Part shown: piece by piece, positions 42,667 through 53,277 of the stretch
Layout: each line of letters begins with the position of its first letter
Position numbering within the stretch: position 1 is the stretch's first letter
Source of the DNA: JACKII01 sp963807085
Lineage (GTDB): Bacteria; Pseudomonadota; Alphaproteobacteria; Bin95
NCBI GenBank assembly: GCA_963807085.1
Contig: CAWEBB010000002.1
Coordinates: 1 to 64,000 of the forward strand
DNA length: 64,000 bases
Reading direction: 5' to 3'
Made by a program: the position numbers and the translations under genes
The notes under the pieces: model-generated
Told to the model about the DNA's origin: nothing
The model's input: the letters and a program-made list of their open reading frames with translations, nothing else
The model's database searches: none

Positions 42667-45217
42667 TCAGGGATTGCGCAACAAGGCTGCCGGCTTCTGG
42701 CCCAGCGCCTGCCAAACACCTGCAAAGCCAGCGATCAGCGTGATCACCAACGCCACCGGCGCCGTCAGCAGTACCGCAGCCCAAGGCATGGACCAAAGCA
42801 TGCCCATTACCTCTGTCACGACCACATAGGCCGCCGCCGAGCCGATGCCGGCGGCTATTGCGACGGTGCCCAGACCGAGCGCACCGAATTCCCACAGATA
42901 CACGGCCAGCACGTTCAGCCGGGCCGCACCCAGCACCTTCAGCACCACGGCGTCCCGCCGCCTGGTCTGTTGTCCGGCCGCAACCGCACTGGCCAGCACC
43001 AGCACGCCGGCAATCAGGCCCACGCCCGCAATCACCCGAATGGCATTGCCGATTTGCCGCACGAGCGCATTGACAGCCTCCAAAGCCTCCTTAACCCGGA
43101 TGGCGGTGATGTTGGCGAACCGCTCGCCCACCGCCCTGACCAGCGCGCTGGCTTGGTCCGGTGGCGTCTTCGTCGTCGCCAGGATGGTGTGCGGCGCCGC
43201 CTCGAGCGCGCCGGGGGCGAATATGGTGGTAAACTCCATGCGCAGCGAGCGGAAATCGACGTTGCGCAGGTTGGCGATTGTCCCTTCAATCTCTCGCCCA
43301 AGGATATTGAAGGTCAGCCGGTCGCCGACGCCGATACCGAAGCCCTTGGCAATATCGGCGGAGAAGGAAATCATCGGCGGCCCCTGATAGTCGGCCGGCC
43401 ACCATTTACCGGCCGTGATCTCCACCTGATCCGGCGGGGTGGCGCGGTAGGTCAGGCCGCGCTCGCTGCGCAAGGCCCAGGCTACGTCCGGCGCCACCTG
43501 CGCAGGATCTGCCTGTTGGCCATTGATCTTGGTGATGCGGGCGCGCAGCATCGGTGCGTGGCTGAGGTCGTGGTTGCCAGGGATCGCGGCAAGCGTTTCC
43601 TTGAATGCCTCGTACTGGCCAGGCTGTATGTCGATGAAGAAAAAGGTCGGCGCCGCATCCGGCAGATCATCCTCCAGCGTCCTGCCCAGATTGGCCTCGA
43701 TCGCGGCGACCGCCACCAGCACCGTGACGCCAAAGCCGAGCGACAGCACCACGCTGACCGTGGGAGCGCCCGGCCGGCACAGATTGGCGAGCGCGAGGCG
43801 CAAGCTTGCCCGCCAACGGGCGAGGCCGGTACCAAGCAACCGCCGGGCGATGCCCGCCAGCGCCCAGGCCGCGCCGAAGAACAGCGCAAAGGCCACGGCA
43901 ACGCCACCAACGAACCAGAGCGCGAACGAACGGTCGGCCGCCGTGACGACGGCCAGCGCCGCCAGCGCGGCGAAGAAGCCCGCGATCGCCAGCCACTCGA
44001 TCAGGCCCGGCCGCACGCCCGCGGGCGCCACCAAGTTTCGGAACAGGCCCGCGGCCGAAATCTTCCCCGCCTTCAACAGCGGCCAGAGGGCAAAGGCGGC
44101 CGTCGTCAGCACACCAAACATCGCGCCCAGCAGCAGCGCCTTGGGATAGACCGCGGGCTCCAGGCTGACTGGCAGGATGGACGCCAGCAGCGCGCCGAGC
44201 GCGAACGGGGCGGCAACGCCGATCAGACACCCGGCCGCGATCCCGACAAGCGCCAACGCGCCCACCTGAAAGGCATAGGTCAGAAAGATCGTGCGGGCGG
44301 GCGCGCCAACGCATTTCAGCATCGCGATGGTGCTAGCCTTCGCGCCGAGAAAGCTTTGCACCGCGTTAGCAACGCCCGATGCCGCCGATCAACAGCGCCG
44401 TCAATCCAACCAGCGTCAGGAACAGGGTCATGCGCCGCACCATCCGGGAGAGGCCAGACGAGGCCTCGTTCGCCGGGATCAGCCGCCAGACCGCATCCGG
44501 ATAGCGGGATTGCGTGGCGGCCACCCATTGTTCCGCCCCTTCCCCGGCGGCAGCGCAAGACGATAGCGGTATTGCACCAGACTACCGGGCAACAGCAGCC
44601 CGGTGCCCGTCACGCTGTCCTTCGCCACCATCAGGCGCGGGCCGAAATTGGCGAGGCCCATGGACCGGTCCGGCTCATGCTCGATAACGCCGCGCAGTTC
44701 GTAGGTTTGGGAGCCAACGCGGATCGGGTCGCCCACGTCGAGCCCCAGCAGATCCAACAGTCCCTGCTCCGCCACCGCGCCCCAACGCTCCTCACCCTGT
44801 CCATCTCGTTGCCCAAGCGCATCGGCGAGCGGCAATGGCGGCGACAATTCCATTGTGCCGAACAGCGGATAGCGTTGGTCCACGGCCTTCAGCTCCGCCA
44901 GGCGCCGCTCCGTTGCGTCGGCGCCGCCGGCCATCACGCGCATCTCAATGCTGCTGGAGAGCCGCTCCGCCTCGTCTCGCAGATAAGCCTGCAACTCGCC
45001 CGGTGGCGGCTCATAGAAGCTGCGCACGATCACGTCGCCGCCGGCCAGCGCCCGCGCGTCCCGGTGCAAGGCGTCCTGGATCGCCTGGCTGACCGCGTTC
45101 ACCCCGGAAATCGCGCCGACGCCAAGCGCGAGACAGGCAAGGAACACTCGAAAGCCAGCTATGCCCGAGCGCAACTCCCGCCGGCGCCCAGGTTAGAGCC
45201 AACAACATACCGCTCAT
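42667..45217 (-). CDS. FtsX-like ABC transporter permease (YbbP-type), three frameshifts
   Basis: Correcting three single-base indels gives one large permease of about 849 aa. The start ATG 45217 gives MSGMLLALTWA, continuing as RRELRSGIAGFRVFLACLAL after removing an extra C near 45188. A G is missing from the run near 44540 (LPPGEGAEQWVAATQSRYPD), and an extra G lies near 44375 (LLIGGIGVANAVQSFLGAK). The protein has two FtsX domains with about ten helices and large periplasmic domains. Its ATG overlaps the ATPase stop as ATGA. Together with the ATPase it forms a YbbAP-type exporter or lipoprotein/lipid extraction system; the substrate is unknown. Confidence 0.88.
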
Positions 45218-45915
45218 GCGGCCGCGTCCGCTGCCTCGGTCAGTATGCGTCCGTCGCTGACCCGGACCTGACGCTGGCAGCGGGCGGCAAGCGCCGGATC
45301 ATGGGTGATCAGCAACAGGGTCGTGCCTTCCCGCTCGCACTGCTGGAACAGCAGGTCGATGACGTGGCCGCCGGTTTCGCCGTCGAGATTGCCGGTCGGC
45401 TCATCCGCCAACAACACCTTGGGCTGCGGAGCAAAGGCGCGGGCGATGGCCGTCCGCTGCTGCTCTCCGCCGGAAAGCTGCCCGGGATAATGGCTCAGCC
45501 GGTGGCCCAGGCCGACCGCCTGTAATGCCGCTTCCGCGCGCTCGAACGCATCCTTGCGGCCCGCGAGTTCCAGGGGCACCGCGACGTTCTCCAGCGCGGT
45601 CATTGTCGGCACCAGGTGGAAAGACTGGAAGACGATACCCACATGATCCCGGCGAAAGCGCGCGAGGGCGTCTTCCGACATCCGGGTCAGGTCGTGGCCG
45701 GCAACGGAGACGCGGCCGCTCGACGGCCGTTCCAGCCCGGCCAGCACCATCAGCATGGTCGTCTTGCCACTGCCGGAGGGCCCGATGATGCCGACGGTTT
45801 CGCCAGCCTGGACGTTCAGGTCGATGCCGCGCAGAATGTTGACTGGCCCTGCCGCGCTCTTCAAAGTGAGATGAACGCCTTCCAGAGAGATCGCGGAGCG
45901 AGACGGTGCGAGCAT
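45214..45915 (-). CDS. ybbA: ABC transporter ATPase (YbbA/LolD type)
   Basis: The 233-aa ATPase of the MacB/LolD/FtsE group has Walker A GPSGSGKTT (about residues 45-53), the group-typical FQSFHLVPTMTALENVAVPL (about 95-114), signature LSGGEQQRTAIARA (about 146-159), Walker B VLLADEPTGNLDGETG (about 166-181) and H-switch LITHDPALA. It is translationally coupled to the FtsX-like permease downstream and divergent from tesA. The order tesA/ybbA/ybbP is conserved in many proteobacteria. Confidence 0.95.
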   Translation of the reverse strand: MLAPSRSAISLEGVHLTLKSAAGPVNILRGIDLNVQAGETVGIIGPSGSGKTTMLMVLAGLERPSSGRVSVAGHDLTRMSEDALARFRRDHVGIVFQSFHLVPTMTALENVAVPLELAGRKDAFERAEAALQAVGLGHRLSHYPGQLSGGEQQRTAIARAFAPQPKVLLADEPTGNLDGETGGHVIDLLFQQCEREGTTLLLITHDPALAARCQRQVRVSDGRILTEAADAAA

Positions 45916-45980
45916 GGTGGCCCTTCGGGCTGGGGGAGATAAATCGGAATGGTCGGGGATGCTTTCCTAGGCGATATGGC

Positions 45981-46634
45981 GTGCGGCTCTCGCTGTTCAA
46001 TGTGATTGTGGGCCTATGGCTGATCGCCGGCCTCTCGGTCGCCGGGGAGGCGCTTGCTGCGGCACAGCGCCTGCTGCTGTTCGGTGATAGCCTGACAGCC
46101 GGCTATGGCTTGCCGGAGGATCAGGGCTTCGCTGCCCAGTTGCAGCGCGCACTGGATGCGCGCGGCCATTCGGTTGAGGTTATAAACGCGGGCGTTTCCG
46201 GCGATACCAGTGCGGGCGGGTTGGCACGGCTTGGCTGGTCGCTCGACAGCAACCCGACCCATGCGGTGGTCGAACTGGGCGCGAACGATGCCTTGCGCGG
46301 GTTGGATCCTGCCGCCATGGAGCGGAACCTGGACGGCATCATTACCGGCCTGCAAGATGCCGGCGTAAAAGTGCTGCTGGCGGGCATGGCGGCGCCCCGC
46401 AACCTCGGCCCGGAATACCGGGAGGCGTTCGAAGGTGCTTTCGTCCGGCTCGCGGCGAAGCATGATATCACGCTATATCCCTTCTTTCTGGAAGGATTGC
46501 CCGGTAACGAAAAGTTGATCCAAGCCGACGGCCTTCACCCCAACGCCGCCGGCGTGGCGGTGATAGTTGAGCGTATTATGCCATCGATCGAGACTCTGCT
46601 TGCGACAAAGCCGGCTACGGGAGAAAAAGAATGA
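45981..46634 (+). CDS. tesA: Arylesterase / multifunctional acyl-CoA thioesterase TesA, exported
   Basis: The 217-aa SGNH hydrolase has a signal peptide (about residues 1-27) and block I LLLFGDSLTAGYG with the catalytic Ser. Block II is AGVSGDTSAGG, block III is ELGANDALRG, and block V DGLHPNAAG supplies Asp and His. TesA cleaves acyl-CoA and various esters in the periplasm. I chose the GTG at 45981 because the longer frame from 45906 would add residues without similarity and overlap the divergent ATPase. Its stop overlaps the FIST start by 4 bp. Confidence 0.9.
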   Translation: MRLSLFNVIVGLWLIAGLSVAGEALAAAQRLLLFGDSLTAGYGLPEDQGFAAQLQRALDARGHSVEVINAGVSGDTSAGGLARLGWSLDSNPTHAVVELGANDALRGLDPAAMERNLDGIITGLQDAGVKVLLAGMAAPRNLGPEYREAFEGAFVRLAAKHDITLYPFFLEGLPGNEKLIQADGLHPNAAGVAVIVERIMPSIETLLATKPATGEKE

Positions 46635-47797
46635 GCGGGCTGACCACTTCCCTTGCATTTGCGGCCGGTCACGGCGGTGGCGCAGATTGGCAGAGCGCCG
46701 TCGAGGAGACTCTGGCGCGCCTCGGCACCGTGCCATCCGGCAGCAATCTGGGCATCGTCTATATCAGCGACTCATTGGTGGGCCAGATGGACGGTGTCAT
46801 CCTCACCCTGCGCCAGCGTACCGGCATCGCCCATTGGGTCGGCTGCGTCGGCATGGGGGTGCTGGGCGTGTCGGTGGCGACCAGTGGCCCCACCGCCTAT
46901 CGAGGGGTGGCCGGGGAATATTTTGCCGTCCCCGCGCTCAGCGTCCTGACCATGCGCCTGCCACCCGAATCGTTTCGGCTGATCCCGGCCCAGCGGAACG
47001 AGGAAGCGGAGTTGGGCGCGGAAGGCGACGATTGGCTGGCGGTGTCTCATCCCGCGATTGGCCTTGTGCATGCGGACCCGCGCCACCCGCATCTGGGCGA
47101 GTTGATCGGTGACCTGGCGGAGCGGGCCGGCTATCTGGTGGGCGGGCTGTCGTCCGCCCAGGGGCCGATGCCCGTGATCGCAGACCAGATCGAAGAAGGC
47201 GTCGCCTCCGGCGTTCTGTTCGCGCCGGGGCTTGGCATCGCCACCAGCCTGACCCAGGGCTGCACGCCGATCGGCCCGATGCGTGCGGTAACGAAAATCC
47301 ACGAGAACCTGCTGATCGAGCTGGACGGGGCTTCCGCACTGTCGGCGCTGCAGTCCGACATTGGCAGCGACAAGATTGAAGACCTGCGCGCTGCCGCCAA
47401 CAGCCTGCATGCGGCGCTGCCCGTGCCGGGGTCCGACCGGTCTGACTATACCGTCCGCAACCTGACCAGCATCGACCCGGCCCAAAGTATGGTCGGCATC
47501 GCCGCAACCCCGGACCCGGGCGATAAGGTCATGTTCTGCCGCCGTGACCCGGAAGCGGCGCGGAAAGACCTGGAACGGATGGCATCCGACATGGCCCAGC
47601 GGCTGGAGAACCCACCCAAAGGCGGGATCTATATCTCGTGCCTGGCTCGCGGCCCTAACCTGTTTGACAGGAACGAAGAACTGAAGATTATCCGCGAATC
47701 CTTGGGCGATTTTCCCATAGCGGGCTTTTATGCGAACGGAGAAATCGCCGGCAACCGCATCTATGGCTATACCGGCGTCCTGACGGTCTTCTCCTGA
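46631..47797 (+). CDS. FIST domain signal-sensing protein
   Basis: The 388-aa protein has an N-terminal FIST_N domain (NLGIVYISDSLVGQMDGVIL; WVGCVGMGVLG) and a C-terminal FIST_C domain (GGIYISCLARGP; GDFPIAGFYANGEIAG). FIST domains are thought to bind small ligands such as amino acids and are usually fused or linked to sensor proteins; here the protein is stand-alone, with no kinase or cyclase nearby. The ATG overlaps the tesA stop (ATGA), and its own stop overlaps the thpR start by one base. Coexpression with tesA and thpR is therefore likely. Confidence 0.9.
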   Translation: MSGLTTSLAFAAGHGGGADWQSAVEETLARLGTVPSGSNLGIVYISDSLVGQMDGVILTLRQRTGIAHWVGCVGMGVLGVSVATSGPTAYRGVAGEYFAVPALSVLTMRLPPESFRLIPAQRNEEAELGAEGDDWLAVSHPAIGLVHADPRHPHLGELIGDLAERAGYLVGGLSSAQGPMPVIADQIEEGVASGVLFAPGLGIATSLTQGCTPIGPMRAVTKIHENLLIELDGASALSALQSDIGSDKIEDLRAAANSLHAALPVPGSDRSDYTVRNLTSIDPAQSMVGIAATPDPGDKVMFCRRDPEAARKDLERMASDMAQRLENPPKGGIYISCLARGPNLFDRNEELKIIRESLGDFPIAGFYANGEIAGNRIYGYTGVLTVFS

Positions 47798-48342
47798 TGC
47801 GCCTGTTCGTGGCGATTGAGATACCGGAAGCCATCCTGCAGGCCTGTGCACGGCTGCAAAGGGGTGTGCCGAACGCGCGCTGGATACCGCCGGAGAACAT
47901 GCACCTGACCCTTCGCTTTTTGGGCGAGGTGCGTGGCGCCGACTTCGACGACCTGATGCATGCATTGGCCGACGTCGTCGTCCCGCCCTTCGAGCTTGAG
48001 GTGGCGGGCGTTGGCCATTTCGAGAGCGGCCGCGTTCCGACTGCGCTGTGGGCCGGCATCCGCCCCAGCGAGGAACTGAAGCGCCTTCGCACCAAGGTCG
48101 AACGCGCGGTGCGCTCGGCTGGGCTGCCACTGGAGACGCGCAAATTCACGCCGCACATCACGCTCGCGCGCCTTGGCGAAACCGATCCGCTGCGCCTGCG
48201 CAATTTCCTGCAGCGCTATTCCCTGTTCGCGCCGGGGGCGATACCGGTGGAAGGCTTCACCCTGTTCTCCAGCCATCTGGGCAAGGGCGATCCGCACTAC
48301 CGGGCCGAGGTAGACTATCACTTTAATCTGCCGGTCTATTGA
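47797..48342 (+). CDS. thpR: RNA 2',3'-cyclic phosphodiesterase ThpR
   Basis: The 181-aa 2H-phosphoesterase carries the two HxT motifs that define the family: MHLTLRFLG (about residues 44-52) and PHITLARLG (about 120-128). The start MRLFVAIEIPE is typical. It hydrolyses 2',3'-cyclic phosphate ends of RNA and historically was called 2'-5' RNA ligase. The ATG overlaps the FIST stop by one base. Confidence 0.94.
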   Translation: MRLFVAIEIPEAILQACARLQRGVPNARWIPPENMHLTLRFLGEVRGADFDDLMHALADVVVPPFELEVAGVGHFESGRVPTALWAGIRPSEELKRLRTKVERAVRSAGLPLETRKFTPHITLARLGETDPLRLRNFLQRYSLFAPGAIPVEGFTLFSSHLGKGDPHYRAEVDYHFNLPVY

Positions 48343-48368
48343 GCCGCCTATATCAATGACTCGGTGGT

Positions 48369-48878
48369 TCAGGCTTCGTCGATGATCCGGGCGAAGGCGT
48401 GATAGTCGTTTTCACCGAAACAGACGAAAATCACCCGCTCGATCCCCGGCAGGCGCTTTGTTTCTCCGCGCACGGTTGCCAGGGCGATGCGGCAGGCGCG
48501 CTCGAACGGAAAGCCATAAACGCCGGTGGAAATGCTCGGGAAAGCGATGCTGCGGCAATCGTGTTCGGCGGCCAAGCGCAGGCTGTTGCGATAGCAGGAC
48601 GCAAGCGCCGGATCGTCGTCGCGCGCGTTCGACCAGACCGGCCCTACCGTATGGATGACATATCTGGCGGGCAGTTTGTAGCCGCCGGTGATCTTGGCCT
48701 CCCCGGTTTGGCACCCGCCCAAGGTCCTACACTCCTTCAGCAATTCCGGGCCTGCCGCCCGGTGGATGGCGCCATCGACGCCGCCACCGCCGAGAAGCGT
48801 GCTGTTGGCGGCGTTGACGATGGCGTCCACGTCGAGCCTGGTGATGTCGCCTTGGTGCAGTTCCAGATGTGCCGGCAT
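48369..48878 (-). CDS. Macro domain protein, O-acetyl-ADP-ribose deacetylase-like
   Basis: The 169-aa single macro domain of the MacroD/YmdB type has QGDITRLDVDAIVNAANSTL (about residues 8-27) and GGGGVDGAIHRAAGPEL (about 30-46, catalytic/ligand loop). It also has GEAKITGGYKLPARYVIHTVGP and the phosphate loop SISTGVYGFPFERA (about 119-132). It should remove ADP-ribose or acetyl from O-acetyl-ADP-ribose. I chose the ATG at 48878 because the domain begins there and a purine-rich aagggaaa lies just upstream. It is convergent with thpR. Confidence 0.93.
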   Translation of the reverse strand: MPAHLELHQGDITRLDVDAIVNAANSTLLGGGGVDGAIHRAAGPELLKECRTLGGCQTGEAKITGGYKLPARYVIHTVGPVWSNARDDDPALASCYRNSLRLAAEHDCRSIAFPSISTGVYGFPFERACRIALATVRGETKRLPGIERVIFVCFGENDYHAFARIIDEA

Positions 48879-49123
48879 GGCTGGCCCTTTCCTTTTCCTT
48901 GTCGATGTCGGCTCGCGGTCAATTGCAGGCGCGCGAGCGCCGGCACCTTCCGGATGCTCAAAGCAAATTTCCGCGGATGGTTCAATGCGGATGGTGCAAT
49001 GCAAGCAAAGCCGAATAAGGCGATCTGCATCTTCCCTTGCGCGCGAAAGCGTGCAGGATCGGCAGGGTAACGCACGGGCGCGAAAGCCGCGCCGAACAGA
49101 CCGCCATTCGAAGGCCCCTAATC

Positions 49124-52100
49124 ATGAACCGCCTGTTCATCGCCAACCGCGGCGAGATCGCCATCCGCATTGCCCAAACCGCCGCCGATATGGGCATCGA
49201 GACCGTGGTCGCATATAGCGCCGACGATGCTGCCAGCCTGCACACCCGTATGTGCGACCGGGCGGTTGCGTTGGATGGCGTTGGGCCCGAAGCTTATTTG
49301 AATATCACCGGTGTGGTCGCTGCGGCGAAGCAGGCAGAGGCCGACGCGATCCATCCCGGCTATGGCTTTCTGGCGGAGAACGGCGACTTCGCCCGGGCCT
49401 GCGCCGATGCCGGACTGACCTTTGTCGGCCCCACAGCGGAGACGCTGGACCTGTTCGGTGACAAGGTGGAGGCCAGGCGCCTGGCGGCGGAGTTGAACGT
49501 GCCGCTGCTGCCGGCCACCGACGGCCCCACCTTGGTGGACGTGGCCCGCGCCTTCTTTACCGACCTGGAGGCCGGCACGTCGGCCATGCTGAAGGCCATT
49601 GCCGGCGGCGGCGGCCGCGGCATGCGCCTGGTGCATCGGGAGGAAGACCTGGTCGAAGCCTTCGAGCGCAGCCAATCGGAAGCACGCGCCGCCTTCGGCC
49701 GGTCCGACGTGTTCATCGAACAATATCTGCCGCATGCCCGCCATATCGAGGTGCAGGTGATCGGTGACGGCTCCGGCCAGGTGGTCGTGCTGGGCGAGCG
49801 GGATTGCTCGATTCAGCGTCAGCATCAAAAGATCATGGAGATCGCGCCGGCTCCGAACCTGCACCCTGCCGTGCAGGAGCGCCTGCACCAGGCAGCCGCG
49901 GCTTTGGCCGAAGCCGCGAAATACAAGAGCATCGGCACCTTCGAATTCCTGGTCGATGGCGACGACCGCGGCGCCGACACCACCATCGCCTTTCTGGAAT
50001 GCAACCCGCGCCTGCAGGTGGAGCACACGATCACCGAAGCCGTTACCGGCCTGGACCTGGTGCAGATGCAGTTGCAGATCGCGGACGGTCAGGAACTGGC
50101 CGCCGTGGTGGCCGGCCCGCTGAAGACGCCGGAGCCTCAGGGCTGCGCGATTCAGGCGCGGGTGAACATGGAGACCATGCAGCCGGATGGCTCGGCCCGG
50201 CCGGCGGGCGGCACGCTCACGGCCTTTGACCCGCCGACGGGCCGCGGCGTGCGCGTGGACCACTACGGCTATACCGGCTACCGCACCAACCCGCGCTTCG
50301 ATTCGCTGCTGGCCAAGGTGATCGTGCATTCGCCGAACGATTACGCCGATGCCGTACGTCGCATGGAACGGGCGCTCCGCGGTTTCCGCATCGCCGGCAC
50401 GGCCACCAATCTGTCCTTTCTGCATGCCATTCTAGCGCATGAGACGGTGCGGGGTGGCAAAGTCTACACCCGCTTCATCGAAGAGAATATCGACGACCTG
50501 CTGGCCGCCGAACCTGCCGCCGCCATGCATTTCACGCCGGCAGGTTCGGCGGCGAAGGGACGGGCAAGCGCGGGCGCCAGGGTCGATCCGAGCGATCCGC
50601 TGGCGGTGTTGCTGCACGGCCGGGAGCACAACGCAGAAAGCCGGGCGAGTGCCGGCACCGGCGTCGCCTTCGACGAGGTTCCGGAGGGGCCGGAAGACAC
50701 CGAGGCCGTGCGCGCGCCGATGCAGGGCACCGTCCTCTCGCTGGCAAAAGAGGTGGGCGAGACGGTGCGTGCGGGCGAACAGCTTCTCATCATGGAAGCC
50801 ATGAAGATGGAGCATGTGATCGCTGCCCCGATCAGCGGCATTGTCCGCGAAATCACGGTGCCGCCGGGCGAGACGGTGTTCGAGGACTATCCGCTCGCCT
50901 TCATCGAGCCCAGAGACGTGGAAGCCAACGACGCCGGCGAAGACGAGGAGATCGACCTGGATCATATCCGTCCCGACCTGGCCGAGGTGGAAGCCCGCCG
51001 GGCCAAGACCCTGGACGAAAACCGGCCGGACGCCGTCGCCCGGCGCCGCAAGACCGACCACCGCACCGCGCGGGAGAACATCGCCGATCTGGTGGACGAA
51101 GGCTCGTTCCACGAATACGGCGCGTTTCAGGTGGCGGCGCGGCGCCAGCGCTCCAGCATGGAAGAGCTGATTGACCGCACGCCCGCCGACGGCCTGATCG
51201 CGGGCCTCGCCCACATCAACGGCGACACCTTCGGCGACGAGCAGTCCCGCGCCATGGTCATGAGCTACGACTACACCGTGCTGGCCGGGACCCAAGGCTT
51301 CAACAACCACCACAAGAAGGACCGCATGTTCAAACTGGCGGCGGAAATGAAGCTGCCGCTGGTCCTGTTCGCGGAGGGCGGCGGCGGTCGGCCGGGCGAT
51401 ACGGATAAATATTTCTCCGCCGACCTGCACATTCCGGCCTTTAACCTGTTTGCCAAGCTATCCGGCTTAGTACCCATGATCGGAATCACGACGGGGCGCT
51501 GCTTTGCCGGCAATGCGGTGCTGCTCGGCTGCTGCGACGTGACGATCGCGACCGAGGATTCCAACATCGGCATGGGCGGGCCGGCGATGATCGAGGGCGG
51601 CGGCCTCGGCGTCTACACACCGGAAGAGGTCGGGCCGATGGACGTGCAGACCCGGAACGGCGTCGTCGACATCGCCGTCAAGGACGAGGCGGAAGCGGTT
51701 GCCGTCGCCAAACAATACCTCTCTTACTTCCAGGGGCCGGTAAACCATTGGGAGGGGCCCGACCAACGCTGGCTGCGCCGGGCCGTGCCGGAAAACCGCC
51801 TGCGCGTCTACGAGGTGCGGGACGTGATCGAGACGCTGTGTGACATGGGCTCGGTGCTGGAACTGCGGCGCGATTTCGGCCGCGGCATGGTTACCAGCCT
51901 CGCCCGGATCGAGGGCCGACCCATCGGCATCGTCGCCAACAATCCGAAGCATTTGGGCGGCGCCATCGATTCGCCCGCGGCGGACAAGGCGGCCCGCTTC
52001 ATGCAGCTTTGCGACGCCTTCGACATTCCGGTGCTGTTCCTGGTGGACACGCCCGGCAACATGGTCGGGCCGGAACACGAAAAGACCGCGCTGGTGCGTC

Positions 52101-52523
52101 ATTGCTGCCGGCCGTTCGTGATAGGCGCGAACATGACCGTGCCGTTCTTCACGGTGTCGCTCCGCAAGTCCTACGGCCTGGGCGCGCAGGGCATGGCGGG
52201 TGGCAGCTTCCACGCGCCCTGGTTCTCGGTCGCCTGGCCGACGGCGGAGTTCGGCGGCATGGGCCTGGAGGGCGCGGTGAAGCTCGGCTACCGCAACGAG
52301 TTGGCCGCCATCGAAGACCCGGAGGAGCGCCGCCGCGTCTATGAGGAAAAGGTCGCCGCCATGTACGACCAGGGCAAGGCGCTGACGGCGGCCACGAATT
52401 TCGAGATCGACAACGTCATCGACCCGGCGGACACGCGCGACTGGGTGCTGGCCGGCCTGCGCGCCTCGCCCGCCGCCGAAGCCGCGGGAGGGCAAGAAAC
52501 ATGCGTGGGTGGATACGTGGTGA
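49124..52523 (+). CDS. Fused acyl-CoA carboxylase (biotin carboxylase-BCCP-carboxyltransferase)
   Basis: One chain of about 1132 aa holds all three functions of a biotin-dependent acyl-CoA carboxylase. The biotin carboxylase is at about residues 1-450 (FIANRGEIAIRI; GGGGRGMRLV; IECNP-like LECNPRLQVEHT). The biotinyl domain has EAMKMEH (Lys about 560), and the carboxyltransferase is at about 620-1110 (VDTPGNMVGPEHE; GAQGMAGGSFHAP). An extra C in the CCC at 52469-52471 shifts the frame. Removing it gives the expected end PPPKPREGKKHAWVDTW and stop at 52521-52523, while the uncorrected frame runs on to 52702. The acyl-CoA substrate is unknown. Confidence 0.92.
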
Positions 52524-52662
52524 GGACGCCGCTCCGCATGCGAGCCACGAGTAACAAAAAAACAATCGGCTTTCGCTCTCGGCAAATCCATTCCAGCGCT
52601 TCTAATCACAGCAATTGCAATGCTGGTAGATTGGCGGAAACGGCGCAAAATTGCGTAAGGAT

Positions 52663-52705
52663 GCTTCCTCGCCTTCCCTGCAATCGAGGTTCCTCGCAAT
52701 GACGA
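52663..52705. repeat. Partial copy of a dispersed palindromic repeat
   Basis: gcttcctcgcc ... ttcctcgcaatgacga resembles the gtcattgcg-containing palindrome at 57784-57890 read on the opposite strand. The segment 52524-52733 otherwise has no gene. Confidence 0.5.
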
Positions 52706-52733
52706 CGGTAAAAAAATAGGGAGACACCCGTGC

Positions 52734-53144
52734 ATGACCATCGGCACCCACCTCGACCTGCCGGCCGAAATCCAAGCCGCCGTCCAGAACGCCATCACCG
52801 TCGTCGATGCGCACATGGCGGCGCTGAACGCGCGCAACCCGGACGCCATCGCCAAGACCCTGCACTTCCCGCACTACCGGCTGGCGGGCAGCGTGTTCAA
52901 GGTCTGGGAGACGCCCGACACTTATCTGGACGACTTCTACGCCCGCGCCGGCGAGGGCTGGGGCCGCAGCCAGTGGAACCGACAGCAGGTGATCCATGCC
53001 GAGGCCGACAAAGTGCATCTGGACATGGAGTTCACCCGCTTCCGCACCGATGGCTCGGAGTTGGGCACCTATCGCTCCATCTGGGTGATCACCTGCATCG
53101 GGGGCCGCTGGGCGGCGCAACTGCGCAGCAGCTTTGCCCGTTAG
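52734..53144 (+). CDS. SnoaL/NTF2-like hypothetical protein, 136 aa
   Basis: A small soluble protein with the cone-fold pattern: a long N-terminal helix (AAVQNAITVVDAHMAALNAR), DAIAKTLHFPHYRLAG, then strands including HLDMEFTRF and IWVITCIGGRWAAQLRSSFA. The pattern suggests a dimeric NTF2-like fold used by many hydrolases, isomerases and binding proteins. No catalytic residues can be assigned. An agggagac site lies upstream of the ATG. The gene is separate from the carboxylase by about 210 bp. Confidence 0.8.
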   Translation: MTIGTHLDLPAEIQAAVQNAITVVDAHMAALNARNPDAIAKTLHFPHYRLAGSVFKVWETPDTYLDDFYARAGEGWGRSQWNRQQVIHAEADKVHLDMEFTRFRTDGSELGTYRSIWVITCIGGRWAAQLRSSFAR

Positions 53145-53201
53145 CTTTTGAGATTTGCCGCGGCCCTGCCCCACTTGCATAAGCTCACCGGAGGATTAGA
53201 T

Positions 53202-53217
53202 ATTCGGACAATCGAAT
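53202..53217. promoter_or_regulatory. Palindrome upstream of the YeeE/YedE pair
   Basis: attcg and cgaat flank gacaat in an AT-rich tract 60 bp before the transporter start. The site could be an operator of an ArsR- or TetR-type regulator, but no regulator gene is adjacent and the arms are short. Confidence 0.3.
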
Positions 53218-53277
53218 TTATGACTATAACCTCCGCGCACTGTTACCGGCATTTTTACGAGCGAAAGGCCCCGGCCG

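Noticed and set aside
42970..45525. Long plus-strand open frame (851 codons) opposite the ABC permease
   Set aside because: The minus strand carries clear FtsX-domain and ATPase sequence. The plus frame is Arg/His/Gln-rich without motifs, and it is longer than any single permease frame only because the permease is frameshifted.
51467..52855. Minus-strand frame of 462 codons opposite the carboxylase
   Set aside because: It is antisense to the strongly conserved carboxyltransferase domain and has no recognisable protein features.
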